Positions 17,620 to 24,693 of a stretch of 64,000 nt of DNA are shown here, one piece after another (the first letter of the stretch is position 1; every line of letters starts with the position of its first letter). Below the pieces are notes generated by a model, which saw nothing but the letters and a program-made list of their open reading frames with translations, ran no database searches and was not told the DNA's origin. The stretch comes from Exobacillus caeni. GTDB lineage: Bacteria > Bacillota > Bacilli > Bacillales > Guptibacillaceae. Location: assembly GCF_005747095.1 (NCBI RefSeq), contig NZ_SWLG01000004.1, forward strand, positions 248,001 to 312,000, given 5' to 3'. A program made the position numbers and the translations under genes.

Positions 17620-18396
17620 ATGGTTGAAAATAAAGTTGTTTTTATCACAGGTGCCGCAAGCGGTATCGGCTATGACATAGGAATAGAGTTTGCGAAAAAC
17701 GGGGCAAAAGTCGTGCTCACAGACTTGAACGAAGACGGTGTGAAAGAAGCGGCTAACAAGCTAACAGAACAAGGATATGAAGGAATAGGCTTAAAATGTG
17801 ATGTTACAAAAGAAGAAGAGCTGCAGAACGCGATCAATAAGACTGTTGAAAAATACGGCAGTCTAGATGTGCTCATTAACAATGCGGGACTGCAATACGT
17901 CTCATCCATTGAGGAATTTCCGACAGAAAAATTTGAGTTGCTGACAAGAGTAATGCTTGTAGCTCCGTTCATCGCGACAAAGCACGCTTTTCCGATTATG
18001 AAAAAACAAAAGTTCGGGCGTATCATCAATATGGCCTCGATCAACGGGCTTGTCGGCTTTGCTGGAAAAGCCGCTTATAACAGCGCGAAGCACGGTGTGA
18101 TCGGCCTGACGAAAGTAGCGGCATTAGAGGGGGCGGAAGATGGGATCACCGTGAACGCGGTATGCCCGGGATACGTGGATACCCCGCTTGTTCGCAATCA
18201 GCTTGGTGATCTTGCGAAGAACCGAAACGTATCACTAGAGAAAGTGCTGGAAGAAGTCATTTATCCGCTTGTCCCTCAAAAAAGGCTGTTGTCTGTCCAG
18301 GAAATATCAGATTATACGATGTTCCTTGCAAGTGATAAGGCAAGAGGAATCACAGGGCAGGCTGTGGTGCTTGATGGAGGGTATACGGCACAGTAA
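17620..18396 (+). CDS. 3-hydroxybutyrate dehydrogenase (SDR, YxjF-like)
   Basis: 258 residues. The start is taken at the ATG 17620 because GGGAGG sits 7-8 bp upstream; an in-frame TTG at 17602 has no such site. Nucleotide motif TGAASGIG (~11-18), NNAG, Ser in NMASINGLVG and catalytic YNSAK (Tyr153, Lys157) are intact. The C-terminal half (VCPGYVDTPLVRNQL...PQKRLLS) is characteristic of D-3-hydroxybutyrate dehydrogenases. The enzyme oxidises 3-hydroxybutyrate to acetoacetate with NAD+, the substrate for the CoA-transferase encoded just upstream. Confidence 0.88.
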   Translation: MVENKVVFITGAASGIGYDIGIEFAKNGAKVVLTDLNEDGVKEAANKLTEQGYEGIGLKCDVTKEEELQNAINKTVEKYGSLDVLINNAGLQYVSSIEEFPTEKFELLTRVMLVAPFIATKHAFPIMKKQKFGRIINMASINGLVGFAGKAAYNSAKHGVIGLTKVAALEGAEDGITVNAVCPGYVDTPLVRNQLGDLAKNRNVSLEKVLEEVIYPLVPQKRLLSVQEISDYTMFLASDKARGITGQAVVLDGGYTAQ

Positions 18397-18455
18397 GTTT
18401 GGAGTTTAGTTGGAGTCGGAGAAGATAAAAGAGCAATAGAGAAATGTTTATGGGA

Positions 18456-18644
18456 GTTTCAGATACGCTTATTCTAGTTTCAGGGAAGCTTATTCTGGTT
18501 TCAGGGACGTTTATTCTAGTTTGAGGGAAATTTATTCTGATTTCGAAGGGGATTATTCTAGTTTCAGATCCGCTTATTCTAGTTTCAGGGAAATTTATTC
18601 CCGTTTCAGAAGAATTTGTTCTTGTTTCGGAAGAATTTTGTTTC
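18456..18644. repeat. 21-bp tandem repeat array between dehydrogenase and thiolase genes
   Basis: Nine head-to-tail units of exactly 21 bp, typical unit GTTTCAGGGAAATTTATTCTA, fill 18456-18644; a further worn GTTTCA copy begins at 18660. Positions GTTTC and TTATTC are best kept and the middle varies. There are no spacers, so it is not a CRISPR array. Because the unit is 7 codons long, an accidental minus-strand reading frame runs through it as heptapeptide repeats, but it has no start context. Function unknown. Confidence 0.85.
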
Positions 18645-18709
18645 AGAAATTTCCGTTCCGGTTTCATAGCTTTTCTTTGATAAATCTCTCGTCTCCGATT
18701 CTTAATACT

Positions 18710-18723
18710 TGTAAACGTTTTCT
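18710..18723. promoter_or_regulatory. CcpA operator (cre) upstream of thiolase
   Basis: TGTAAACGTTTTCT matches the cre consensus TGWAARCGYTWNCW at all 14 positions and ends 35 bp before the thiolase ATG, so carbon catabolite repression of the thiolase is likely. Confidence 0.75.
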
Positions 18724-18758
18724 GAAGATTTGTAAAATAGAAATAAGGAGGGGAATAT

Positions 18759-19937
18759 ATGAAAGACGTTTTTATATTGGAAGGCGCACGTACTCCGTTC
18801 GGTACTTTTGGAGGTTCGCTAAAAGATGTGGGGCCGACAGAACTGGGTGTCACTGCGAGTAAAGAGGCGATTAAAAGAAGCGGATTAAAACCCGAAGATA
18901 TTGATTTTACTGTAATGGGAAATGTCATTCACTCTACAAACAATGCATCCTATCTTGCAAGGCACGTTGCCCTTGGAGCTGGTGTTCCGATGACAAGCCC
19001 GGCATTGACAGTCAATAGGTTATGCGGTTCGGGATTGCAGTCAGTGGTATCTGCTGCACAATCCATCATCCTCGGGGACGGACAATCTGCCCTGGCAGGC
19101 GGTGCCGATAACATGAGTTTATCTCCTTATGCGTTAAGAGGCAGCCGCTTCGGAACAAAATTAGGTGCTCCTAAAATCGACGATATGCTATGGGCAACCT
19201 TAACAGATGAGTACACAGGAATGGGGATGGGTATCACTGGCGAGAATCTTGCAGAAAAATACAACATTACCCGTGAAGAGCAAGATGAATACGCCGCATT
19301 AAGCCACCAGAGGGCGACTCTGGCAAGACAGCAAGGGAAGTTTGAAGAAGAGATTGCTCCAGTTGAGGTCAAGACAAGAAAAGGAACTGAAGTTGTCAGC
19401 CAGGATGAGCATATCCGTGAAGGAACAACAGCGGAAAAGCTGTCTTCTCTCAAACCATCCTTTAAAAAGGACGGAACTGTAACAGGGGGGAACGCAAGCG
19501 GCATTAACGACGGAGGCGCAGCTGTGGTAGTGGCTGGTGAAGATTTTGTCCAGGAGAGAAACTTAAAGCCGCTGGCACGCCTTGTCTCGTGGGGGATTTC
19601 GGGAGTTGATCCTTCTATCATGGGGATCGGGCCCGTACCGGCAATAAAATCTGCTCTCCAAAAAACAGATCTGACACTTGAAGACATTGATTTGATTGAA
19701 GTCAATGAGGCCTTTGCTTCCCAGTACCTTGCAGTTGAAAAAGAACTCGGACTGGACCGCGACAAAGTGAATGTTAACGGCGGGGCGATCGCGCTGGGAC
19801 ATCCTGTTGGCGCAAGCGGTACTCGGGTTCTGTATACATTGATCCGTGAGTTGAAGAGGCGTGAACAAAAATACGGTATCGCATCCCTCTGTATCGGCGG
19901 AGGACAGGGAATCGCCGCGATCATCGAAATCGTATAG
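18759..19937 (+). CDS. acetyl-CoA acetyltransferase (thiolase)
   Basis: 392 residues, standard thiolase length. The acyl-accepting Cys89 (NRLCGSGLQS), His348 (GGAIALGHPVGASG) and the second Cys379 (LCIGGGQG) are all present. It would cleave acetoacetyl-CoA with CoA to two acetyl-CoA, completing the route from 3-hydroxybutyrate. ATAAGGAGG precedes the ATG. The 360-bp gap with its tandem repeats and cre box suggests its own promoter rather than simple read-through from the sigma-54 operon. Confidence 0.93.
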   Translation: MKDVFILEGARTPFGTFGGSLKDVGPTELGVTASKEAIKRSGLKPEDIDFTVMGNVIHSTNNASYLARHVALGAGVPMTSPALTVNRLCGSGLQSVVSAAQSIILGDGQSALAGGADNMSLSPYALRGSRFGTKLGAPKIDDMLWATLTDEYTGMGMGITGENLAEKYNITREEQDEYAALSHQRATLARQQGKFEEEIAPVEVKTRKGTEVVSQDEHIREGTTAEKLSSLKPSFKKDGTVTGGNASGINDGGAAVVVAGEDFVQERNLKPLARLVSWGISGVDPSIMGIGPVPAIKSALQKTDLTLEDIDLIEVNEAFASQYLAVEKELGLDRDKVNVNGGAIALGHPVGASGTRVLYTLIRELKRREQKYGIASLCIGGGQGIAAIIEIV

Positions 19938-19953
19938 CATGAAATGAACCAAA

Positions 19954-20072
19954 GGGGCTGACTCAAAAGCAAAGTGTCAGGCACCTCCAACACTTTATCT
20001 AGATGAATTTGTACCAATTTCCATCTAAATTTTGTGCTAAACGGAGAGAGCCAGACACTTATGAGTCACCCC
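19954..20072. repeat. ~119-bp hairpin repeat, copy 1
   Basis: Starts GGGGCTGACTCA and ends TGAGTCACCCC, so the ends are near-perfect inverted repeats. Inside are GTGTCAGGCACCTCC and the complementary-type GGAG(A)GAGCCAGACAC. A second copy with the same ends and order lies at 23100-23212. It codes for nothing and looks like a small non-autonomous, hairpin-forming interspersed element. Confidence 0.8.
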
Positions 20073-20147
20073 TTTTCCCGTTGTCAAAGAAAAGAGGTAA
20101 TTTATACGAAAAGATTGAATTATGTTAATGGGAAGAGGGGGATGGAA

Positions 20148-20649
20148 ATGGAATCCAAAGAAAAAGTAATCGAGGAGTACAGCCGATTAATAAAATGGCT
20201 TGAAGAAGCTCAAACAGAAACAGAAAAATTATGGCATTTGCCGGTATCTGAGGGAAAATGGTCACCTGCAGCGATCGTATCGCATTTTTATGTACTGGGA
20301 TGATTATATGCTCACAAATAGGCTTCCATATTTAAAAGGTGGAGAACCACTTCCAGCATCAGAAGCAGATTTAGAAAAAGAAACCAACCAAAAAGCAGAA
20401 GCATATGCTCACTCTGGAATCTCTTTAAACAAACTCTTTGGGGAAGTGATTGCACAAAGAAAAAAGGTTGTGGCATTCCTGGAATCTCTGTCTGATGAGG
20501 ACTTTTACAAAGAAAATGCGATTGGTGGAAAAGCGATTACGATTGAAGGATACATCAAAAGGTTATCAAGGCATGATGAGCATCATATTTTGCAAATAAA
20601 AGAAGCTTTTAAAAATAACACAATGGTTTCGGAAGGATTAATGAAGTAA
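20148..20649 (+). pseudogene. DinB-family protein, frameshifted
   Basis: Frame 1 encodes an N terminus ending ...KWSPAAIVSHF and then stops. Frame 2 continues with MYWDDYMLTNRLPYLK through HDEHHILQIKEAF, the typical C-terminal metal-ligand region of DinB/DUF664 four-helix proteins. The break is at a run of five T (20285-20289); four T would restore one frame of about 166 residues. The second ATG (20148) is chosen because the first (20142) abuts the AGGGGG site. The Nudix gene overlaps its stop by one base, so the two were an operon. A sequencing error in the T run is the main alternative. Confidence 0.75.
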
Positions 20650-21113
20650 TGGGATATATGGAAGAAATGAGAGAACTGGTCGGCCACAGACCGCTGATAC
20701 TGCCGGGTGCAGTAGCTGTGGTTGTGGATCAAGAAAGAAGAATTTTGTTACAACAGAGGCTGGAGCCTGCCCGTCGATGGGGGCTTCCTGGAGGCTTGAT
20801 GGAACTTGGGGAATCGCTTGAGGAAACAGCGAGGAGAGAAACGTTTGAAGAAACGGGTTTAACCTTAGGGGAACTTCACCTTATCGGCCTTTCTTCTGGT
20901 CCTCAAAATTATGTTAAGGCAAGTAACGGGGACGAATTTTATAGTGTTACAGCGTCTTATTACACAACTGCCTTTTCCGGGGAGCTAAAGGTAAATCTGG
21001 ATGAGAGCACGGATGCCAGGTTTATTGACCCTCGTGAATTGCCGGAACGGATGGTAGGAAGCCATCGAAAGGTGATTAAGACCTTTTTGGAACAAATTTT
21101 TCCTGACTATTAA
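20649..21113 (+). CDS. Nudix hydrolase
   Basis: 154 residues. The Nudix box is complete: GGLMELGESLEETARRETFE then EETG, near residues 48-71, giving the GX5EX7REUXEEXGU pattern that binds Mg2+ and hydrolyses nucleoside diphosphate-linked compounds. The ATG overlaps the TAA of the broken DinB frame (TAATG), so translation is probably coupled. The substrate cannot be inferred. A terminator follows at 21129. Confidence 0.9.
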   Translation: MGYMEEMRELVGHRPLILPGAVAVVVDQERRILLQQRLEPARRWGLPGGLMELGESLEETARRETFEETGLTLGELHLIGLSSGPQNYVKASNGDEFYSVTASYYTTAFSGELKVNLDESTDARFIDPRELPERMVGSHRKVIKTFLEQIFPDY

Positions 21114-21128
21114 CCGGAAGATTTTATC

Positions 21129-21156
21129 AGCCCTCTTTTCAAAAAGGGGCTTTTTG
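21129..21156 (+). terminator. rho-independent terminator after Nudix gene
   Basis: AGCCC-CTTTT pairs with AAAAG-GGGCT, followed by five T. Confidence 0.75.
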
Positions 21157-21244
21157 TATCTGGATATATTTTCCTTTTAACTTTCTTAAAAAATTGTTTA
21201 TCTTCCTGGAAGTTGGCTCATCTTATTTTTATGGAGGTGATTTT

Positions 21245-21370
21245 ATGAGCAAGCGAAAAAAGGATCCGTCGACGATTGGCCTTCCTTCTTCACAGCCTGA
21301 AGGGCAGGGTACAGGAGTAGAGCTTGGACGTCCAAAGGATTCAGCAAGAAAGAAGAAAAAAAGCCTCTAG
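21245..21370 (+). CDS. small basic YuzL-like protein
   Basis: 41 residues, rich in Lys/Arg/Ser and without hydrophobic stretches: starts MSKRKKDPSTIGLPSSQPEG and ends PKDSARKKKKSL. A good GGAGGTGA site lies 4-5 bp before the ATG and a terminator follows, so it is a stand-alone gene. The pattern (basic start, Pro-Ser, Gln-Gly-Gly middle, DSARKK end) resembles the YuzL family of Bacillus small proteins, whose function is unknown. The family call rests on recall, not a search. Confidence 0.7.
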   Translation: MSKRKKDPSTIGLPSSQPEGQGTGVELGRPKDSARKKKKSL

Positions 21371-21376
21371 CAAAAA

Positions 21377-21406
21377 AAAGAACGCTCATTTCACGGGCGT
21401 TCTTTT
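21377..21406. terminator. bidirectional terminator
   Basis: AAAGAACGC pairs with GCGTTCTTT around an 11-nt loop, with A and T runs on the two sides. It ends the small plus-strand gene and, read the other way, the minus-strand peroxiredoxin gene. Confidence 0.85.
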
Positions 21407-21424
21407 CTGCAGTTTGATAACCTC

Positions 21425-22054
21425 TTATATTTTTCCGATCAAGTTTGGGTCCCTGGGTATACCGGACTGCCCGGGAACCCAATTTGCAGGTACTCCCTGT
21501 CCGGTCTTGCGGCCATACTGTATGCCCTGGATAAGGCGCAATATTTCATAAGTATTTCGGCCGACTTCTTTTGGATAGATCATTTTGCTAACGATTATTC
21601 CTTCTGGGTCAACAACTACAGTAGCCCTAAACGGTGCACCAGTCTTTACATCGAGAACACGGTAAGCTCTGCTTATTAGCTGGGTGCGATCACTTACAAG
21701 CGGATACTGGACCTTCGATGCTGAAGGAGATGTCTGAGTAAACACTTTATGGGCAAATACGCTGTCAGTACTTATAGCAAGTACTTCTGTATTCAACTGC
21801 TTTAACTGCGGATAAATAGCAGCGACCGCTGCTAGCTCTGTCGGTCAAACAAATGTGAAATCACTGCTGTAAAAAAACAAAATTACCCATCGTCTCCGAT
21901 ATTCTTCAAGTTTTACTTCTTTAATTCTTTTTAACGAGGGGTCGTATGCTTCAGCAGAAAATACTGGAGCACAATCATCACGTGTGGCACAAAAGGGTAA
22001 TTCGCAAGTTTTTACATCTCCAATGGTTAAAGGATTGTTATTATCTTCATTCAA
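21425..22054 (-). CDS. AhpC/Prx1-type peroxiredoxin with in-frame TGA at the peroxidatic cysteine (possible selenoprotein)
   Basis: The frame runs unbroken from the start region to a stop at 21425, except for one TGA at 21845-21847. Around it the protein reads SDFTFV-TGA-PTEL. In this family the motif is FTFVCPTE, so TGA replaces the peroxidatic Cys codon (TGT/TGC). Both sides stay in the same frame and the rest looks intact, including [16 protein letters not shown]. The usual resolving-cysteine motif CPANW reads GVPANW, so it would be a 1-Cys or 1-Sec enzyme. Three cysteines lie near the N terminus ([13 protein letters not shown]). A stem-loop follows the TGA. TTG 22054 is preferred as start because AGGGGGTGG lies just upstream; GTG 22063 overlaps that site. 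A ferritin-like gene lies 55 bp upstream. A plain nonsense mutation is the alternative. Confidence 0.7.
21817..21834 (-). promoter_or_regulatory. SECIS-like hairpin just after the peroxiredoxin TGA
   Basis: On the mRNA strand TAGCAGC, loop GGTC, GCTGCTA form a perfect 7-bp stem. The stem begins 10 nt after the TGA and the loop 17 nt after it. The E. coli fdhF SECIS, as I recall it, also presents a GGUC loop on a short stem about 18 nt after its UGA. The bulged U of the E. coli element is not seen. Confidence 0.5.
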
Positions 22055-22118
22055 GATTTCCACCCCCTATCCGGCAGTGTCGTTTATTAAAACGTATGCA
22101 GTTTAGGGAAAACTCTGC

Positions 22119-22640
22119 CTAAATTTTTAACAGGTTGTGCCCAAAGCGCATTGCATGCTCGATTTCATCCGTCATAGCAAGGAAGAAGACATCTCTGATC
22201 GTTTGATCTCTTGTTAATAAATAGGAATCCCTGTATTCTTCATATGCTTCCAATTCCATTTTATAGGCTCTTTCAAGCCCTTCTTTGTAGCTGTTAAACA
22301 TTACTTTTTCTATGGAGTATTCCGGTTTAATGCCCGTTAATTGGATATACAGTTGTGTAAACGCCTCGAAGTGTTTTTTCTCATCCTCTAATGCATGCAA
22401 GACATCCTCTTTTTGTTCCTTATCAGGAGCTGCCTTTGCCAGTCTTTTGTAAAATTCAATCGCTGTAGCTTCTCCCTTGATCGCCATTAATATCGCATCA
22501 AGAATTCGCTCGTTTAATCCTGTTTGCGGATAGGTGGGATAACGGTATTGGAAGTCTGGTTGAGTCTGGTATGGAGTGTTGTTGTAATATGGATAGAATG
22601 ACTGCGAGCTAGTGATTGGATAGTGGTACAACAAACTCAC
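22119..22640 (-). CDS. ferritin-like/rubrerythrin-fold protein (YhjR-like)
   Basis: About 173 residues. After a Tyr/Pro-rich N terminus (~45 residues) comes a four-helix bundle with two E...ExxH-type sets: KGEATAIEFY, LEDEKKHFE, MELEAYEEY and TDEIEHAMRFGH, which would hold a di-iron site as in rubrerythrins. No rubredoxin domain follows. The GTG at 22640 directly abuts the AAAGG site, so a TTG two or three codons further in may be the true start. It lies 55 bp upstream of the peroxiredoxin gene on the same strand; both families act on peroxides, so a joint role is likely. Spore-coat location, as for YhjR, is possible. Confidence 0.75.
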   Translation of the reverse strand: MSLLYHYPITSSQSFYPYYNNTPYQTQPDFQYRYPTYPQTGLNERILDAILMAIKGEATAIEFYKRLAKAAPDKEQKEDVLHALEDEKKHFEAFTQLYIQLTGIKPEYSIEKVMFNSYKEGLERAYKMELEAYEEYRDSYLLTRDQTIRDVFFLAMTDEIEHAMRFGHNLLKI

Positions 22641-22758
22641 CCTTTCTTTTTTTTATCAACCCATTATATTCACCCAGGGAATAAACGTGAGAAGCAAAAG
22701 GGATTTAAGGGAAATTGTGGAAGGGTTATCTGTATGTATTGTGAGATGGAGGTGCCTG

Positions 22759-23090
22759 TATGTATCGCTCAACAGAGAAAAACGCAACTGTTAAAAGGGA
22801 TGTAATCGTACCGAAGAGGGGCTGCTTTTATCTGCCGGAACAAGAGGGAATTTATCCAGCCATTCTTGTCGGACACCTTATGGGAAAACGACCAACACCA
22901 TCGATGAAACCGGGAAGTTTTTTGCAGCAAAAGGATATGTGGTCATGAATATGGATGTTAGAGGAAGAAGAGATTCTTAAGGGACATTTGTTCCTTACCG
23001 GAATAAGCGGTGGATGGTTATGATTCGATTGAATGGATTTCGGCTCAGCCATGGTGTGATGGGAGCGGAGGAACGATGGGAAACTAAAGG
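22759..23090 (+). pseudogene. decayed CocE/NonD-type acyl esterase, N-terminal remnant
   Basis: An ATG-led frame with a GGAGG site upstream encodes VIVPKRGCFYLPEQEGIYPAI and then shifts. The continuation is readable in another frame (KFFAAKGYVVMNMDVRGRRDS), hits a TAA, resumes as GTFVPYRNK, and shifts again to DSIEWISAQPWCDGSGGTMG. These are consecutive segments of CocE/NonD hydrolases, up to the nucleophile-elbow region. The remaining ~400 residues are missing. It ends next to the hairpin repeat at 23100. Confidence 0.7.
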
Positions 23091-23099
23091 AAATAAAAA

Positions 23100-23212
23100 G
23101 GGTTGAGTCAAAAGTAAAGTGTCAGGCACCTCCAATAATTCATCTAGATAAACCTGTACCAATGTTCATCTAGATACTGTGCTCAACGGAGGAGCCAGAC
23201 ACTTATGAGTCC
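23100..23212. repeat. ~113-bp hairpin repeat, copy 2
   Basis: Same order as the copy at 19954: GGTTGAGTCAAAAG, AAGTGTCAGGCACCTCC, two CATCTAGAT blocks flanking TGTACCAAT, then GGAGGAGCCAGACACTTATGAGTC. It lies between a decayed esterase and the MocR-type gene. Confidence 0.8.
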
Positions 23213-23235
23213 TTCTATCTATTTTATCTAACAAT

Positions 23236-24693
23236 CTAATCAATTGAATCGGAATACAGTTTGTGTTTTGTCTCTCCGATCGCGTTGCAGAGCCTTTTAA
23301 CTCCCTCATTAATTCTCTCTTCTTCACAATGTGCAAACGATAATCTAATAAATCCTTTATCAACGCCATAGATTCCGCCGGGAACAGCTACGACTCCATG
23401 TTGAATAAGTGTTTCGAGGAGGTCTTTCTCTCTGGTCATTCCATTCAGCTTACACCAAAGGTAGAAGCCTCCTTCTGGTTCAATAAACGTTAAGCTGTTA
23501 CCGGCATACTGTTTTAAGGCAGATAATGTAATATCTTTTCTTCGGGTAAGGTTTTCTTGAAGGTCTGTGCGATTGTCCCTCCAGTATCCTGAGAGCAGCA
23601 GCTCGCTTGCGATTTTCTCCGTGAAAGAAGATGCGCCCAATCCCATCTGGTACTTTGCGTCCTCGAATCGTTCGATCAAGTTTTTTGACGCCAAAAGCCA
23701 TCCGATATCAAGTTCAGGGCCTAAAGCCTCGGTAATATTTCCGATTTGGATAACTAACCCCTTAGTCTTATTTAACGAATAAAGGGAAGGAGGCTGATCT
23801 CCATTATATGACAGTGTGCTAAAGCAATCTATTTCAATTATCGGCACATGAAGGTCGCTGCATATTTCTAGCAGTTTTTTTCTGCGTTCTATCGTTAACG
23901 TTGTACCGGTCGGATTCTGGTACGTTGGATTTGTTATTACCATCTTTATTCTGTGTCTATTATATAATTCATAGATTTCTTCTGGTTTTATCCCCTGTTT
24001 ATCGATCGGAAGGCGAACCATTTTTACGCCTGCCGAAGTAAACAGCTTGTTCGTGTAAGTATAGGAAGGACATTCGATTGCAACAGAGTCACCCGGGCTT
24101 AACAGACAGTGGATAAGAAGGAGTATCGCCTGTTGGATTCCAGATGTCGTTAACAATTCATAAGGTTCAGCCACTATATCCTGATCGGCAAAGAAATGGG
24201 AGGCCAGTGCCTTTTTTAATTCTTGTTCATCTACTCTTGTTAAGTCAGTATTTTTTAAGATCTGTTGCATTAACAGTTTATAAGAATCTTGTGGATATAA
24301 ATCGTTTGAAAGTCTGCCTGTTGCGAGATTGATAACATCTTGATTGGAGGTAACTTCTAAGATCCGTTTTGCAATCGGCAGCATCGGAGCAAAAGAGACA
24401 TTTCTGACATTGCTCCAATTAACAAACCTTTGGGGTAAAAGGTCCCAGGCGTTATGGCTCACTCTTGTGCCGCTTCCCTGTTTAGAATAAACGAGCCCTG
24501 AAGCTCGCAGCTCTGCATATGCCGTAGTTATCGTACTTCTATTAACCCCCAGCTGAACTGCAAGGTCCCGCTCGGTTGGTAGTGGAGCGCCTGCATCAAG
24601 ATCACCATTTAAAATCATTTCTTCAAAATACTGAACAATCTGTTTGTAAATTGGTTTAGAATTTTGGCCGCCAACATTTAATTGGAGAGTCAA
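23236..24693 (-). CDS. MocR-type regulator: GntR helix-turn-helix fused to a class I aminotransferase domain lacking the PLP lysine
   Basis: 485 residues, TTG start behind GGAGGTGA. Residues ~10-80 are a GntR winged helix (PLPTERDLAVQLGVNRSTIT). The rest is an aminotransferase fold with NPTYQNPTG. In GabR/PdxR-type proteins the Schiff-base lysine lies in a (T/S)FSK motif before the P-x-LRIGY turn. Here the aligned stretch is GNITEALGPELDIGWLL with Glu instead of Lys. So it may not hold PLP covalently, or may sense another ligand. It is divergent from the peptide-binding protein gene at 25120, its most likely target. Confidence 0.87.
   Translation of the reverse strand: MTLQLNVGGQNSKPIYKQIVQYFEEMILNGDLDAGAPLPTERDLAVQLGVNRSTITTAYAELRASGLVYSKQGSGTRVSHNAWDLLPQRFVNWSNVRNVSFAPMLPIAKRILEVTSNQDVINLATGRLSNDLYPQDSYKLLMQQILKNTDLTRVDEQELKKALASHFFADQDIVAEPYELLTTSGIQQAILLLIHCLLSPGDSVAIECPSYTYTNKLFTSAGVKMVRLPIDKQGIKPEEIYELYNRHRIKMVITNPTYQNPTGTTLTIERRKKLLEICSDLHVPIIEIDCFSTLSYNGDQPPSLYSLNKTKGLVIQIGNITEALGPELDIGWLLASKNLIERFEDAKYQMGLGASSFTEKIASELLLSGYWRDNRTDLQENLTRRKDITLSALKQYAGNSLTFIEPEGGFYLWCKLNGMTREKDLLETLIQHGVVAVPGGIYGVDKGFIRLSFAHCEEERINEGVKRLCNAIGETKHKLYSDSID

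Noticed and set aside
18456-18644. CRISPR array
   Set aside because: Units abut with no spacers and vary in sequence; no cas genes are present.
18350-18928. 192-codon minus-strand frame with ETRI(N/S)-type heptapeptide repeats
   Set aside because: The repeats are a by-product of the 21-bp DNA array (7 codons per unit). The frame runs into the ends of two real genes and lacks a start signal.
19127-20017. 296-codon open frame on the minus strand over the thiolase gene
   Set aside because: It is the antisense of a fully supported thiolase, has no ribosome site and its protein is Ser/Pro/Leu-rich as expected for a shadow frame.
21425-22063. Peroxiredoxin as two separate genes or a frameshift
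   Set aside because: Both halves are in the same frame (the two start positions differ by a multiple of three) and only one TGA separates them, so neither a frameshift nor two genes explains it.
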